Origin: QPJE01 sp051747745
GTDB lineage: Bacteria > Bacillota > Halanaerobiia > Halanaerobiales > Halanaerobiaceae
Direction: 5' to 3'
Length of the DNA: 64,000 bases
NCBI GenBank assembly: GCA_051747745.1
Contig: JBNJGL010000006.1
Location: 5,335 to 69,334 of the forward strand
The position numbers and the translations under genes are program-made. Shown here piece by piece: positions 52,855 to 62,041 of this stretch (position 1 is the stretch's first letter; every line of letters begins with the position of its first letter). The notes below the pieces were generated by a model that was not told the DNA's origin, ran no database searches, and worked only from the letters and a program-made list of their open reading frames with translations.

Positions 52855-54022
52855 TAATAAATCATCTTATGAGAACAGACTATCTTACGAAAAACCTTTT
52901 GGTATATATATTCATATTCCTTTCTGTGCCAGCAAATGCAGGTACTGTGATTTTTATTCATGCAGCTATAAAAACAGCCTGGTTGAGAAATATTTTGAGT
53001 CGCTTTTTATTGAGTTTGAAAACATGCTTTCTACAGTTCAAAATGAACTTATTAGATCAATATATATTGGTGGTGGAACACCATCTTTAATTAAAGCAGA
53101 GTATATTTTTGAGATTATAAAAAAAATAAAAAAGAACTTCAGCTATCCCCCAAATATGGAGATTACACTTGAGGCAAATCCAGATAGTTTGAGCGAAAAA
53201 CGTCTGGTTAAATATCGTCAAGTGGGTATTAATCGCCTGAGTCTGGGGGTACAGTCTTTTAATGACAGTACACTAAACTTTTTAGGGAGAAACAGCAGTT
53301 CAGACAATAATAAAAAGAAAATAAAACTTGTAAAAAAATATTTTGATAATTACAGTTTAGATATTATATTTGCAGTACCGGGACAAAAGATGGAAGATTT
53401 CAGAAAAGATTTAAATACAGTATTATCTTTTGCACCTCCACACCTTTCAATTTATAATCTTCAGATTGAAGAAGGTACAGAAATTTATAATGATTTAGTA
53501 GATGGGAAAATCGAAGCTTTTAGTCAGGAACTTGATGCAGAGATGTATGATAAAGCTGTATCTTTGCTTAAAGATCATGGTTATCAGCAGTATGAAATAT
53601 CAAATTTTGCTAAAAAAGGATACAGAGCGGTTCATAATTATCTTTACTGGAATTTTACACCATATATTGCTCTTGGTCCGGCAGCCGCAGGTTTTGATGG
53701 GAAAGTAAGATATACTAATAAAGCAGATCTGAAAAGCTATATAGATAAAACTTTAGAATCCGGACTTCCGGATAGAGAGTATATTTCACTTTCTAAAAAA
53801 AATCTTGCTGCAGAATACAGTTTTTTAAACTTGAGAAAAAAAACCGGATTGAGCAGGTTCTTATTTAAAAAACAATTCTCATTTCGGTTTGATGATCTAT
53901 ATGAAGAAGAAATAAAAAAATTAAAAGAGTTAAAACTGATTACTGAACAAAATGGAAGAATTTTTCTCTCAGAAAGAGGAAAACCGCTTGGTAATGAAGT
54001 TTTTGCATATTTTTTGCCCTGA
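52844..54022 (+). CDS. hemW: HemW-like radical SAM heme chaperone
   Basis: About 392 residues. Radical SAM cluster motif IPFCASKCRYCDF, then IGGGTPSLI, SLGVQSFND and YEISNFAKKGYRAVHNYLYW. HemW relatives were long annotated as oxygen-independent coproporphyrinogen oxidases but bind and transfer heme and lack that activity in tested cases. ATG 52844 is 7 bases after GGAG; ATG 52841 is also possible. Coupled to lepA, as in most Firmicutes. Confidence 0.92.
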   Translation: MQISNKSSYENRLSYEKPFGIYIHIPFCASKCRYCDFYSCSYKNSLVEKYFESLFIEFENMLSTVQNELIRSIYIGGGTPSLIKAEYIFEIIKKIKKNFSYPPNMEITLEANPDSLSEKRLVKYRQVGINRLSLGVQSFNDSTLNFLGRNSSSDNNKKKIKLVKKYFDNYSLDIIFAVPGQKMEDFRKDLNTVLSFAPPHLSIYNLQIEEGTEIYNDLVDGKIEAFSQELDAEMYDKAVSLLKDHGYQQYEISNFAKKGYRAVHNYLYWNFTPYIALGPAAAGFDGKVRYTNKADLKSYIDKTLESGLPDREYISLSKKNLAAEYSFLNLRKKTGLSRFLFKKQFSFRFDDLYEEEIKKLKELKLITEQNGRIFLSERGKPLGNEVFAYFLP

Positions 54023-54038
54023 TTAACCTTTAAAAGAT

Positions 54039-54067
54039 TTGACAAAAAAAATACAATATGTTATTTT
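54039..54067 (+). promoter_or_regulatory. promoter of the hrcA heat-shock operon
   Basis: TTGACA (54039-54044), 17 bases, TATTTT (54062-54067); the CIRCE operator begins 11 bases later. Confidence 0.8.
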
Positions 54068-54078
54068 AATAATAGTTG

Positions 54079-54105
54079 TTAGCACTCTGCTTTAACGAGT
54101 GCTAA
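54079..54105 (+). promoter_or_regulatory. CIRCE operator (HrcA binding site)
   Basis: TTAGCACTC (54079-54087), 9 bases, GAGTGCTAA (54097-54105): an exact match to the CIRCE consensus. HrcA bound here represses hrcA-grpE-dnaK-dnaJ until heat stress. Confidence 0.97.
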
Positions 54106-54117
54106 AAAGGGGTGAAA

Positions 54118-55167
54118 ATGATGGTTGAAGAAATTGATTCAAGAAAAAAGAAAATACTGCAGGCCATCATTCAGGAGCATATTATTTCTGCATCTCCAAT
54201 CGGGTCTCGTACCCTTGCAAAGAAATATAATCTGGATGTAAGTCCTGCGACAATAAGGAATGAGATGGCTGATCTTGAAGAACTCGGCTATTTAGAACAG
54301 CCCCACACATCTGCGGGGAGAATTCCCTCAGATAAAGGATATCGTTTTTATGTTGATGCAATTGTCAGGAAAAATAAAAATCCGACTCCATCATCAATAA
54401 AAAAAATAGAGCATATATATGAAGATATGAAAAGTGTTCAGGATATTATTTCTGGCATGGGGAAAATGCTTTCCAATATGACACATTATACTTCTCTTGT
54501 TAGTGAACCAAAGATTCAGGAAAGCCAACTGAGAAAAGTGCAGATTGTTGAACTGGAAGATTATTCTCTCCTGATTATCCTTGTTACAGATACCGGCATG
54601 GTTAATAACAAAATTGTAAAAGTACAGGACAGGTTATCAAATAAAAAACTGGCTTATATAAATAAATATTTAAGTGACAAGCTGGAAAATAAGCTGTTAT
54701 CAAGTTTAACAGCTGAATATCTGACAGAGGTAGAAAAAGAATTGTTTGCCAGGATTGATATTTCTTCAGAAATTTTTAAACAGATATATAACGAACTGGA
54801 AGGTGTTTTTGAACCTGAGGGTCTAAAAGTGTATCTTGGAGGAACATCTTATATTCTTGAACAGCCAGAATTTAATGATATGGAAAGATTGAAAAAAGTA
54901 TTAAAACTGCTTGATCAAGAAGAAACACTGAGCAGACTTATAAGTGATTTTTCTGATTCTGATTTGGAAATTAGAATTGGTCAGGAAAATGAAATTGAAG
55001 ATATGCAGAACTGCAGTCTTGTTGTGGCAACATATTATCTTTCCAATCGAGCAGTTGGTAAAATTGGAGTCATTGGTCCAACACGGATGGAATATCCAAA
55101 AGTTATTTCATCTGTTGATATTATATCTGATATGTTAGGAAAATTAATTTCGAAAGCAAGTAGGTGA
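54118..55167 (+). CDS. hrcA: heat-inducible transcription repressor HrcA
   Basis: About 349 residues. N-terminal winged helix-turn-helix (IDSRKKKILQAIIQEHIISASPIGSRTLAKKYNLDVSPATIRNEMADLEELGYLEQPHTSAGR) and a C-terminal GAF-like dimer domain (VGKIGVIGPTRMEYPKVI). Represses its own operon at the CIRCE just upstream. AAGGGGTG lies before ATG 54118/54121; either could be used. Confidence 0.95.
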   Translation: MMVEEIDSRKKKILQAIIQEHIISASPIGSRTLAKKYNLDVSPATIRNEMADLEELGYLEQPHTSAGRIPSDKGYRFYVDAIVRKNKNPTPSSIKKIEHIYEDMKSVQDIISGMGKMLSNMTHYTSLVSEPKIQESQLRKVQIVELEDYSLLIILVTDTGMVNNKIVKVQDRLSNKKLAYINKYLSDKLENKLLSSLTAEYLTEVEKELFARIDISSEIFKQIYNELEGVFEPEGLKVYLGGTSYILEQPEFNDMERLKKVLKLLDQEETLSRLISDFSDSDLEIRIGQENEIEDMQNCSLVVATYYLSNRAVGKIGVIGPTRMEYPKVISSVDIISDMLGKLISKASR

Positions 55168-55172
55168 TAATA

Positions 55173-55787
55173 ATGGAAAAAACAGAAAAAAAACCAAATA
55201 TGGAAAAAGAGGCTGATCAAAATAATAATACACAGCCTAAAGAAAAGGTGGGGTCTGACAAATCTTCTTCAGAAGATAAAATTTCCGAAACAGATGGAGA
55301 AATTGAAGTTTCTAAACAGGAACTTCTGCATGAAATCAAGGAAAAAGATACGGAAATTGAGGCATTAAATAAAGAAATAGAAGATTTGCTTAACAGACTT
55401 CAGCGGCTTCAGGCAGATTTTATCAATTATAGAAAGAGATCCGAAAAAGAAAAAAATGAAATGACCTTAAAAGGAAAAATAGAGCTTTGTGAAGAGCTGT
55501 TACCTGTAATTGATAATTTCGAAAGAGCACTAGATTCTTCTGAACAGGAGGGTGATTTTTTCAGCGGTATAGAAATGATTTATCGTCAGATTATAAGTGT
55601 ATTTGACAAAGAAGGTATTAAAGAAATTTCTGCACTAGGTGAAGAATTTAATCCAGAGTTTCACGAAGCAATTATGAGAGTTGAATCTGATGAAGCAGAA
55701 GATGGTACCGTAGTTGATGTAATGCAGAAAGGTTATATTGTTGAAGGTAGGGTAATTAGACCGGCAATGGTTAAAGTTGCCTGTTAA
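55173..55787 (+). CDS. grpE: nucleotide exchange factor GrpE
   Basis: A 204-residue protein. The first about 60 residues are charged and low-complexity, a long coiled coil follows (KDTEIEALNKEIEDLLNRLQRLQADFINYRKRSEKEK), then the beta domain with EEFNPEFHEAIMRVESDEAEDGTVVDVMQKGY. It releases ADP from DnaK. ATG 55173 with AGGTGAT just upstream, 5 bases after the hrcA stop. Confidence 0.94.
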   Translation: MEKTEKKPNMEKEADQNNNTQPKEKVGSDKSSSEDKISETDGEIEVSKQELLHEIKEKDTEIEALNKEIEDLLNRLQRLQADFINYRKRSEKEKNEMTLKGKIELCEELLPVIDNFERALDSSEQEGDFFSGIEMIYRQIISVFDKEGIKEISALGEEFNPEFHEAIMRVESDEAEDGTVVDVMQKGYIVEGRVIRPAMVKVAC

Positions 55788-55827
55788 ATAAAACTACAAC
55801 AGTTATATATATAAGGAGGAATTTAAA

Positions 55828-57705
55828 ATGGGTAAAGTAATTGGTATTGATTTAGGAACAACAAATTCATGTATGGCAGTTATGGAAGGTGGAGAACCGA
55901 CTGTTATACCAAATAAAGAAGGTGGAAGAACTACTCCATCTGTAGTTGCTTATTCCAAAAAAGGGGAAAGAATAGTTGGTGAACATGCAAAACGTCAGGC
56001 GATTACTAATCCTGATCAAACTGTAAGTTCTATTAAAAGACATATGGGTTCTGACTATACTGTTAATCTTAATGATGAAGATCAGACTCCACAGCAAATA
56101 TCTGCTATGATTCTGCAGAAGCTGAAAAGAGATGCAGAGGAATATCTTGGAGAAACAGTTGATGAGGCAGTAATAACTGTTCCTGCATATTTTACTGACA
56201 GCCAGAGACAGGCAACTAAGGATGCCGGAAAGATTGCTGGACTGAAAGTAGAAAGAATAATTAATGAGCCAACAGCCGCTGCTCTGGCATATGGATTGAC
56301 TGATGATAAAGAACAGACAATTCTGGTATATGATCTCGGTGGTGGAACTTTTGATGTTTCTATCCTGGATATTGGTGATGGAGTTTTTGAAGTTATTGCA
56401 ACAAATGGTAATAACCACCTCGGTGGGGATGATTTTGACCAAAGAATTATTGACCATATTGCCGAAGAATTCAAAAAACAGAATGGTATTGATCTGAGAA
56501 AAGACAAGATGGCTCTGCAGAGATTAAAGGATGCTGCTGAAAAAGCTAAAATTGAACTTTCCAGTGTTAAGCAGACAAATATTAATCTTCCGTTTATAAC
56601 ACAGACAGAAGATGGCCCACAGCATCTTGATATAGATCTTACAAGAGCAACTTTTGAAAGTCTTATCAGTGATTTAATAGAAAAAACTATGGAACCTGCC
56701 AGAAAAGCGCTAAATGATGCAGGAATGGATACTTCTGATATTGATGAAGTTATACTTGTTGGTGGTTCTACTCGAGTTCCTGCTGTACAGGAAGCTGTTA
56801 AAAATCTAATAGGTAAGGATGCTCATAAAGGTATTAATCCTGATGAGGTTGTTGCAGTTGGAGCTGCAGTACAGGGTGGTATTTTAGCTGGAGAAGTAGA
56901 TGATATTGTACTTCTTGATGTTACACCACTGTCACTTGGTATAGAAACTCTTGGTGGAGTATTTACCAAGTTAATAGATAGAAATACTACAATTCCCACT
57001 TCGAAAAGCAAGATTTTCTCTACAGCAACAGATAATCAAACAAGTGTTGATATACATGTGCTGCAGGGAGAAAGGAAGATGGCAAAAGATAACAAAACAC
57101 TCGGCCGCTTCCAGCTGACAGATATTCCACCTGCACCAAGAGGTGTACCACAAATTGAAGTTGAATTTGATATAGATAAAAATGGTATTGTTCATGTTTC
57201 TGCCAAAGATAAAGGTACAGGTAATGAACAGAAGATAACAATTAAATCAACCAGTGGTCTATCAGAAGAAGAAATAGAAGAAATGGTTAAAGATGCTGAA
57301 GCACACGAAGAAGAAGATAAAAAGCGTGTTGAAAGAATTGAAACCAGAAATGAAGCTGATTCCCTTGTACATCAAACCGAAAAAACACTGAAAGAAGCAG
57401 GGGACAAAGTTAGTGATTCGATTAAAGATAAAGTTGAAGCTTCAAAAAATGAATTAAAAGAAATACTGGAGTCTGAAGATGAAGATATAGATGAAATTAA
57501 AGAAAAAATGGAAAATCTAAAAGAAGAGCTTGGTGAATTAAGTACAGAGCTTTATTCTCAGGCCCAGGAAGCACAGCAGGGTGCTGCCCAGGGACAACCA
57601 GGTGCAGGTCAGGCTCAAAATCAGCAGAGTGCTCAGGGAGCATCCGGACAGAATGCTGATGACAATACTGTTGATGTAGATTTTGAAGAAGTTGATGATG
57701 ATTAA
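55828..57705 (+). CDS. dnaK: chaperone DnaK (Hsp70)
   Basis: A 625-residue Hsp70: GIDLGTTNSCMAVM, IINEPTAAALAYG, VYDLGGGTFDVS, ILVGGSTRVPAVQ, linker VLLDVTPLSLGIET, then the peptide-binding domain and lid; a Gln/Gly/Ala-rich tail (from about 590) ends EEVDDD. Folds proteins with DnaJ and GrpE. AAGGAGG precedes ATG. Normal length. Confidence 0.97.
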   Translation: MGKVIGIDLGTTNSCMAVMEGGEPTVIPNKEGGRTTPSVVAYSKKGERIVGEHAKRQAITNPDQTVSSIKRHMGSDYTVNLNDEDQTPQQISAMILQKLKRDAEEYLGETVDEAVITVPAYFTDSQRQATKDAGKIAGLKVERIINEPTAAALAYGLTDDKEQTILVYDLGGGTFDVSILDIGDGVFEVIATNGNNHLGGDDFDQRIIDHIAEEFKKQNGIDLRKDKMALQRLKDAAEKAKIELSSVKQTNINLPFITQTEDGPQHLDIDLTRATFESLISDLIEKTMEPARKALNDAGMDTSDIDEVILVGGSTRVPAVQEAVKNLIGKDAHKGINPDEVVAVGAAVQGGILAGEVDDIVLLDVTPLSLGIETLGGVFTKLIDRNTTIPTSKSKIFSTATDNQTSVDIHVLQGERKMAKDNKTLGRFQLTDIPPAPRGVPQIEVEFDIDKNGIVHVSAKDKGTGNEQKITIKSTSGLSEEEIEEMVKDAEAHEEEDKKRVERIETRNEADSLVHQTEKTLKEAGDKVSDSIKDKVEASKNELKEILESEDEDIDEIKEKMENLKEELGELSTELYSQAQEAQQGAAQGQPGAGQAQNQQSAQGASGQNADDNTVDVDFEEVDDD

Positions 57706-57732
57706 TAAAAAAAGATAAATTGAGATTTAGAC

Positions 57733-57755
57733 AAGGGAGAGGTATGCTCTCCCTT
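57733..57755 (+). other. stable hairpin between dnaK and dnaJ
   Basis: AAGGGAGAG (57733-57741) pairs with CTCTCCCTT (57747-57755). No T-run follows directly (GGTCTG), so it is more likely an mRNA-processing or stability element that lowers dnaJ relative to dnaK. Confidence 0.5.
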
Positions 57756-57796
57756 GGTCTGTTCTCTCTTTTCTTTATAGATGAGGTGGTGTATTT

Positions 57797-58930
57797 ATGG
57801 CAAAAAGAGATTATTATGAGATCCTTGGAGTCAGCAGAGATGCTGATCAAAAGGAAATTAAAAAAGCATATAGAAATTTAGCAAAAAAATATCATCCAGA
57901 TATGAATCAGGATGGTAAAGATACAACAGAAAAATTTAAAGAAATATCTGAGGCATATGATATTTTAAGTGATCCGGATAAAAGAGCCAGATATGATCAA
58001 TATGGACATTCAGGTATCAATGAAAATGATTTTAACTTTGATGATTTTGCCAGAGGTGGCTTTGGTGGACTTGATGATATATTTGATATGTTCTTTGGTG
58101 GAGGTTTTGGCGGTATGGGAGGCCGTCAGAGAAGAAGCCCGCGCCGGGGAGCAGATCTTCAGTATAGACTGCAGATAACTTTTGAAGAAGCTGCATTTGG
58201 TGGTAAAAAAGAAATTAGAATTCCCAGAGATGAAGTATGTGACCGCTGTGATGGAACCGGGGCAGAACCGGGTTCTGAAGTAAAAACCTGTCCGGAATGT
58301 AATGGACAGGGACAGGTGAGATCCACTCAGAACACTCCTTTTGGACAGTTCACCCAGGCAAAAGTATGTCCGCGCTGTGGTGGAGAGGGCAAGATAATAT
58401 CGGAACCATGTTCAAAATGCGGTGGATCTGGTAAAGTTAGAAAGCACAGAAAATTAACAGTTAATATACCGGCAGGTGTAGATACCGGCACAAGGTTGAG
58501 GATGTCTGGAGAAGGACAGGCCGGAGAAAAAGGTGCGCCAGCTGGAGATCTTTATATTTTAATCGAAGTTGATAAACATAAAATATTTGATAGAAAAGGT
58601 GATGATGTTTACTGTGAGGTTCCCATCAGTTTTGTTCAGGCAACACTGGGGGATAAAATAAAAGTTCCTACTCTTGATGGAAAAGTACAGTTTGAAATTC
58701 CGGAAGGAACTCAACCTGGGACAACTTTCAGGTTAAAAAATAAAGGGATTGCTCACCTTAATGGACATGGACGTGGAGATCAGTATATAAAAGTGAAAGT
58801 AATCATTCCTAAAAATCTCAACAAAGAACAGAAAAAGCTTTTACAGGATTTTGCGGAAATGAGTGGTGAAGAAATAAACCCGGAGCATAAAGGGTTTTTA
58901 AAAAAAATAAAAGAGGTCCTTAGTGTTTAA
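57797..58930 (+). CDS. dnaJ: chaperone protein DnaJ
   Basis: A 377-residue class I J-protein: J-domain with KKYHPDMNQ (HPD), Gly/Phe-rich region (GGFGGLDDIFDMFFGGGFGG), four zinc repeats CDRCDGTG, CPECNGQG, CPRCGGEG, CSKCGGSG, and the C-terminal substrate domain. It delivers substrates to DnaK and triggers ATP hydrolysis. GAGGTGGTG precedes ATG. Confidence 0.97.
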   Translation: MAKRDYYEILGVSRDADQKEIKKAYRNLAKKYHPDMNQDGKDTTEKFKEISEAYDILSDPDKRARYDQYGHSGINENDFNFDDFARGGFGGLDDIFDMFFGGGFGGMGGRQRRSPRRGADLQYRLQITFEEAAFGGKKEIRIPRDEVCDRCDGTGAEPGSEVKTCPECNGQGQVRSTQNTPFGQFTQAKVCPRCGGEGKIISEPCSKCGGSGKVRKHRKLTVNIPAGVDTGTRLRMSGEGQAGEKGAPAGDLYILIEVDKHKIFDRKGDDVYCEVPISFVQATLGDKIKVPTLDGKVQFEIPEGTQPGTTFRLKNKGIAHLNGHGRGDQYIKVKVIIPKNLNKEQKKLLQDFAEMSGEEINPEHKGFLKKIKEVLSV

Positions 58931-58959
58931 ATGTAAAATTTATACTGGAGAGGATTAAC

Positions 58960-59721
58960 ATGCATAGATTTTTTGTCGATAGTGATTACAATTCCGGTGA
59001 ATCTGCCACAATTTCTGGAAAAGATTATAATCATATCAAAAATTCCCTGCGCCTTAAAATAGGTGACAGGGTTATTCTTTCTAATGGTAGCGGAATTGAT
59101 ATGGTGGCAGAAATTATTGATTATCAGGAAGATAAAGTTTTATTAAATATAATCAGCAGTGGAGAATCTGAGGCTGAAGCAAAGCTGGAAATATATATTG
59201 CTCAGGGACTTCCTAAAAAAAGCAAAATGGATCTTATTGTAGAAAAAGCAACAGAAATCGGATTTTATGGATTAATTCCTCTGGAAAGCAGCCGCAGTAT
59301 TGTAAAATATAACTCCCAAAAAAAATCTAAAAAACTGGCTAGATGGCAGAGAGTTGCAGAAGCAGCAGCCAAACAGTCCGGCAGAGGAATTATTCCAGAT
59401 ATTTTAGAATTTAGAACACTGGAAGATTTGATGGAAATAAGAGGAGATTTTGATCATATTATTACTTTTTGGGAAGAAACAGAGAATCTGACTTTGAAAC
59501 AATATTTTACAGAAAATATTATAAAAAATAGAGATAAGTTGCTGGTAATAATTGGCCCTGAAGGTGGTTTTTCTACTTCGGAGGTTGAATTTTTGAAAAA
59601 TGAATTACAGGCAGATATTTTAACTCTTGGTCCGAGAATTATGAGAACAGAAACAGCGGGTATTGTTGCTCTTAGCTGTTTATTATATGAAAAAGGTGAA
59701 TTTGGTGATGAAAATGACTAA
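58960..59721 (+). CDS. rsmE: 16S rRNA (uracil-1498-N3)-methyltransferase
   Basis: A 253-residue SPOUT methyltransferase: N-terminal PUA-like part (HRFFVDSDY), IYIAQGLPKKSKMDLIVEKATEIGF, the knot motif IIGPEGGFSTSEVEF and LGPRIMRTETAGIVALS. Methylates U1498 of 16S rRNA. GGAGAGG precedes ATG. Follows dnaJ as in most Firmicutes; overlaps mtaB by 14 bases. Confidence 0.94.
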   Translation: MHRFFVDSDYNSGESATISGKDYNHIKNSLRLKIGDRVILSNGSGIDMVAEIIDYQEDKVLLNIISSGESEAEAKLEIYIAQGLPKKSKMDLIVEKATEIGFYGLIPLESSRSIVKYNSQKKSKKLARWQRVAEAAAKQSGRGIIPDILEFRTLEDLMEIRGDFDHIITFWEETENLTLKQYFTENIIKNRDKLLVIIGPEGGFSTSEVEFLKNELQADILTLGPRIMRTETAGIVALSCLLYEKGEFGDEND

Positions 59722-61027
59722 AAAAGCTGCATTTTACACTCTGGGCTGTAAGGTTAATCAGTATGAAACAGAAGCAATGATTGATCTTTTTCTGGACAGA
59801 GGATTTGAAGTTGTTGATTATTCTGAAGCTGCAGATATTTATATTATAAACAGCTGTACAGTAACAAACGAGGCTGCCAGAAAAACAAGACAGATTGCTC
59901 GCAGAGCTAAAAGGGCAAATCCCGAAAGTCTGGTCGGTATTGTGGGATGTTATACTCAGGCTTTTCCAGAAGAAGTTGCATCAATCGATGAGATAGATTT
60001 TATAATGGGAAGTTCCGGCAAGTCAAAAATTGTTGGAAAATCACTTGAACTTCTTAATGGTAAAAAGACAGACAATGAAATATTGGATTATTCAGAACTT
60101 CAGGATTATGAAGATTTGGAAATTAAGCGACTTACTAATACAACAAGAGCGAATGTAAAAATTGAAGATGGATGTAATCAATTCTGCAGTTACTGTATTA
60201 TCCCATATGCAAGAGGACCTGTGCGCAGCAGAAATGAGAAATCTGTAGTTGAAGAAGTTAAAAATCTATGCAGTCAGGGTGTAAAAGAAATTATTCTTAC
60301 CGGTACTCATCTGGGAGCATATGGTTTTGATAAAAATAATAAAGATGCTCTGGCAGATCTGGTTGAAACACTGCTGGATATATCTGATATAAAAAGAATT
60401 AGATTGAGTTCAATTGAAGGAACTGAAATTAGTAATAAGCTGATTGCTTTAATTGCAGAGGAAGAAAGGGTGTGTCCACATCTGCATTTACCTCTGCAGA
60501 GTGGAAGTAATAGAATTCTAAAAGCTATGAATAGACCTTATTCGCGAGAAGATTTTATCAAAACTGTAGAAAAAATCAGGGAATTCATTCCTGATATTGC
60601 TTTAACAACAGATGTTATTGTTGGGTTTCCTGGTGAAAATGATTCAAGTTTTGGAGATACAGTTGAAGCTGTAAAAAATATTGAATTCAGTAAAATTCAC
60701 GTTTTTCCATTTTCAGTTAGAGAAGGTACAAAAGCTGCCGGTATGAAAGATAAACTACCAGGTGATGTTATCAGCGAATACAGCAAGATTCTCCGGGATA
60801 TAAATGAAGATCTGATGTTGAAATATCAGAAAAAATTTTTAGGCAGGACAAAAGAGGTCATGATTGAAGAAGAGCGAGATCACAGGACAGATATGCTTAC
60901 AGGTTTTACTGATAATTATCTTAAGGTTCTTTTTGCTGGCCCTGATAATGCTAAAAATAAACTTCTTAATGTCAGACTTACTAATACACTGGATCCTCAC
61001 CATGTAAGAGGAGAATTGATAGATTAG
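59708..61027 (+). CDS. mtaB: tRNA t6A37 methylthiotransferase MtaB
   Basis: A 439-residue MiaB-like radical SAM enzyme: N-terminal UPF0004 domain with TLGCKVNQYETEAM, NSCTVTNEAARK and GCYTQAFPEE (three cluster cysteines), radical SAM motif CNQFCSYCIIPYARGPVRSR, and a C-terminal TRAM region. It makes ms2t6A in tRNAs. ATG 59708 lies 8 bases after AAAGGTG; codons upstream in this frame belong to rsmE. Confidence 0.93.
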   Translation: MKMTKKAAFYTLGCKVNQYETEAMIDLFLDRGFEVVDYSEAADIYIINSCTVTNEAARKTRQIARRAKRANPESLVGIVGCYTQAFPEEVASIDEIDFIMGSSGKSKIVGKSLELLNGKKTDNEILDYSELQDYEDLEIKRLTNTTRANVKIEDGCNQFCSYCIIPYARGPVRSRNEKSVVEEVKNLCSQGVKEIILTGTHLGAYGFDKNNKDALADLVETLLDISDIKRIRLSSIEGTEISNKLIALIAEEERVCPHLHLPLQSGSNRILKAMNRPYSREDFIKTVEKIREFIPDIALTTDVIVGFPGENDSSFGDTVEAVKNIEFSKIHVFPFSVREGTKAAGMKDKLPGDVISEYSKILRDINEDLMLKYQKKFLGRTKEVMIEEERDHRTDMLTGFTDNYLKVLFAGPDNAKNKLLNVRLTNTLDPHHVRGELID

Positions 61028-61149
61028 CAGGAGTTTGTCTTCTTTAATAGAATATATTTATAAAGAGCTTATTAAAAATTAATATATGATGTGTCCACAA
61101 AAAGGTTATTTGCGGAAGAACCAATATATATATTTATGGAGGTGAGAAG

Positions 61150-61494
61150 ATGAAGGACTGCTTGTTCTGCAAAATTGCTGCCGGTAAAATGGATACAGAT
61201 TTTGTGTATGAAGATGAAAAAGTAGTTGCTTTTTCTGATATTAATCCACAGGCACCGGTACATCTTTTAATTGTACCCAAACAACATATTTCAACTATTA
61301 ATGATATTTCTGAAAATGATAGGGAACTGATTGGTCATGTTTATCAGGTTGCAGCAAAATTAGCTGAAAAAAATGATATTGCGGAATCAGGGTATAGAAT
61401 TGTAAGCAATTGTGGTGATGATGGTGGTCAGACAGTTTATCATATTCACTTCCATCTTTTAGGTGGAAGAGTTATGCAGTGGCCCCCGGGCTAA
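61150..61494 (+). CDS. HIT family protein (HinT-like)
   Basis: A 114-residue histidine-triad hydrolase: CLFCKIAAGKMDTDFVYEDEKVVAFSDINPQAPVH, and the triad HIHFHLLGGR. By family it hydrolyses AMP-linked substrates; a zinc may bind near CLFCKI. GGAGGTGAG precedes ATG. A 122-base gap separates it from mtaB, without a clear promoter. Confidence 0.93.
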   Translation: MKDCLFCKIAAGKMDTDFVYEDEKVVAFSDINPQAPVHLLIVPKQHISTINDISENDRELIGHVYQVAAKLAEKNDIAESGYRIVSNCGDDGGQTVYHIHFHLLGGRVMQWPPG

Positions 61495-61533
61495 AAAACA
61501 TCATCTTACTTAAAAAGATTAGGAGTGAAAATT

Positions 61534-61986
61534 ATGAGTAGTTTAAAAGAACGTCTGCTGGAAGATATGAAAAAAGCAATGAAAAATAAAGATAAGGAAA
61601 AACTCTCAGTAATTAGAATGACAAGATCTGAGATAAAAAATAAAGAGATTGAGTTATCCAAAGAATTGGATGAGCAGGAAATAATTGCTGTAATAGCTAA
61701 ACAGGTAAAACAGGTTAAAGATTCACTTGATGATTTTGCTAAATCAGGCAAAAAGGATGTTATGGATAAACTTTATCGAGAAATAGAAATCCTGGAAGAA
61801 TACCTACCTGAACAGCTTTCTGAAGAGGAAGTAAATGAGATTATTGATAATGCAATTGAAGAACTTGGTGCTGATTCTATGGCTGATATGGGTAAGGTAA
61901 TGGGTGCCATTATGCCTAAAATAAAAGGGCGTGCAGATGGTGGGTTTGTTAGTGAAAAAGTCAAAAAAAGATTAAATACTAAATAA
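61534..61986 (+). CDS. GatB/YqeY domain protein
   Basis: A 150-residue YqeY protein: SLKERLLEDMKKAMKNKDKEKLSVIRMTRSEIKNKEIE and MADMGKVMGAIMPKIKGRADGGFVSEKVK. It resembles the tail of GatB, which recognises tRNA, but its function is not firmly known. ATG 61534 is 8 bases after AGGAG; GTG 61525 touches that site. A hairpin follows. Confidence 0.92.
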   Translation: MSSLKERLLEDMKKAMKNKDKEKLSVIRMTRSEIKNKEIELSKELDEQEIIAVIAKQVKQVKDSLDDFAKSGKKDVMDKLYREIEILEEYLPEQLSEEEVNEIIDNAIEELGADSMADMGKVMGAIMPKIKGRADGGFVSEKVKKRLNTK

Positions 61987-61991
61987 TTTGT

Positions 61992-62027
61992 TTAGTCCAG
62001 GGTTAATACCCTGGCTAAATTATTTTC
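61992..62027 (+). terminator. terminator-like hairpin after the yqeY gene
   Basis: TTAG-T-CCAGGG (61992 on) pairs with CCCTGG-CTAA (to about 62017), followed by ATTATTTT. It would separate the YqeY gene from the NfeD gene only partly. Confidence 0.6.
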
Positions 62028-62041
62028 CCGGAGGTGGGGAA

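Noticed and set aside
57733..57755. Terminator between dnaK and dnaJ
   Set aside because: Good stem but no T-run directly after it; dnaJ is expected to be co-transcribed.
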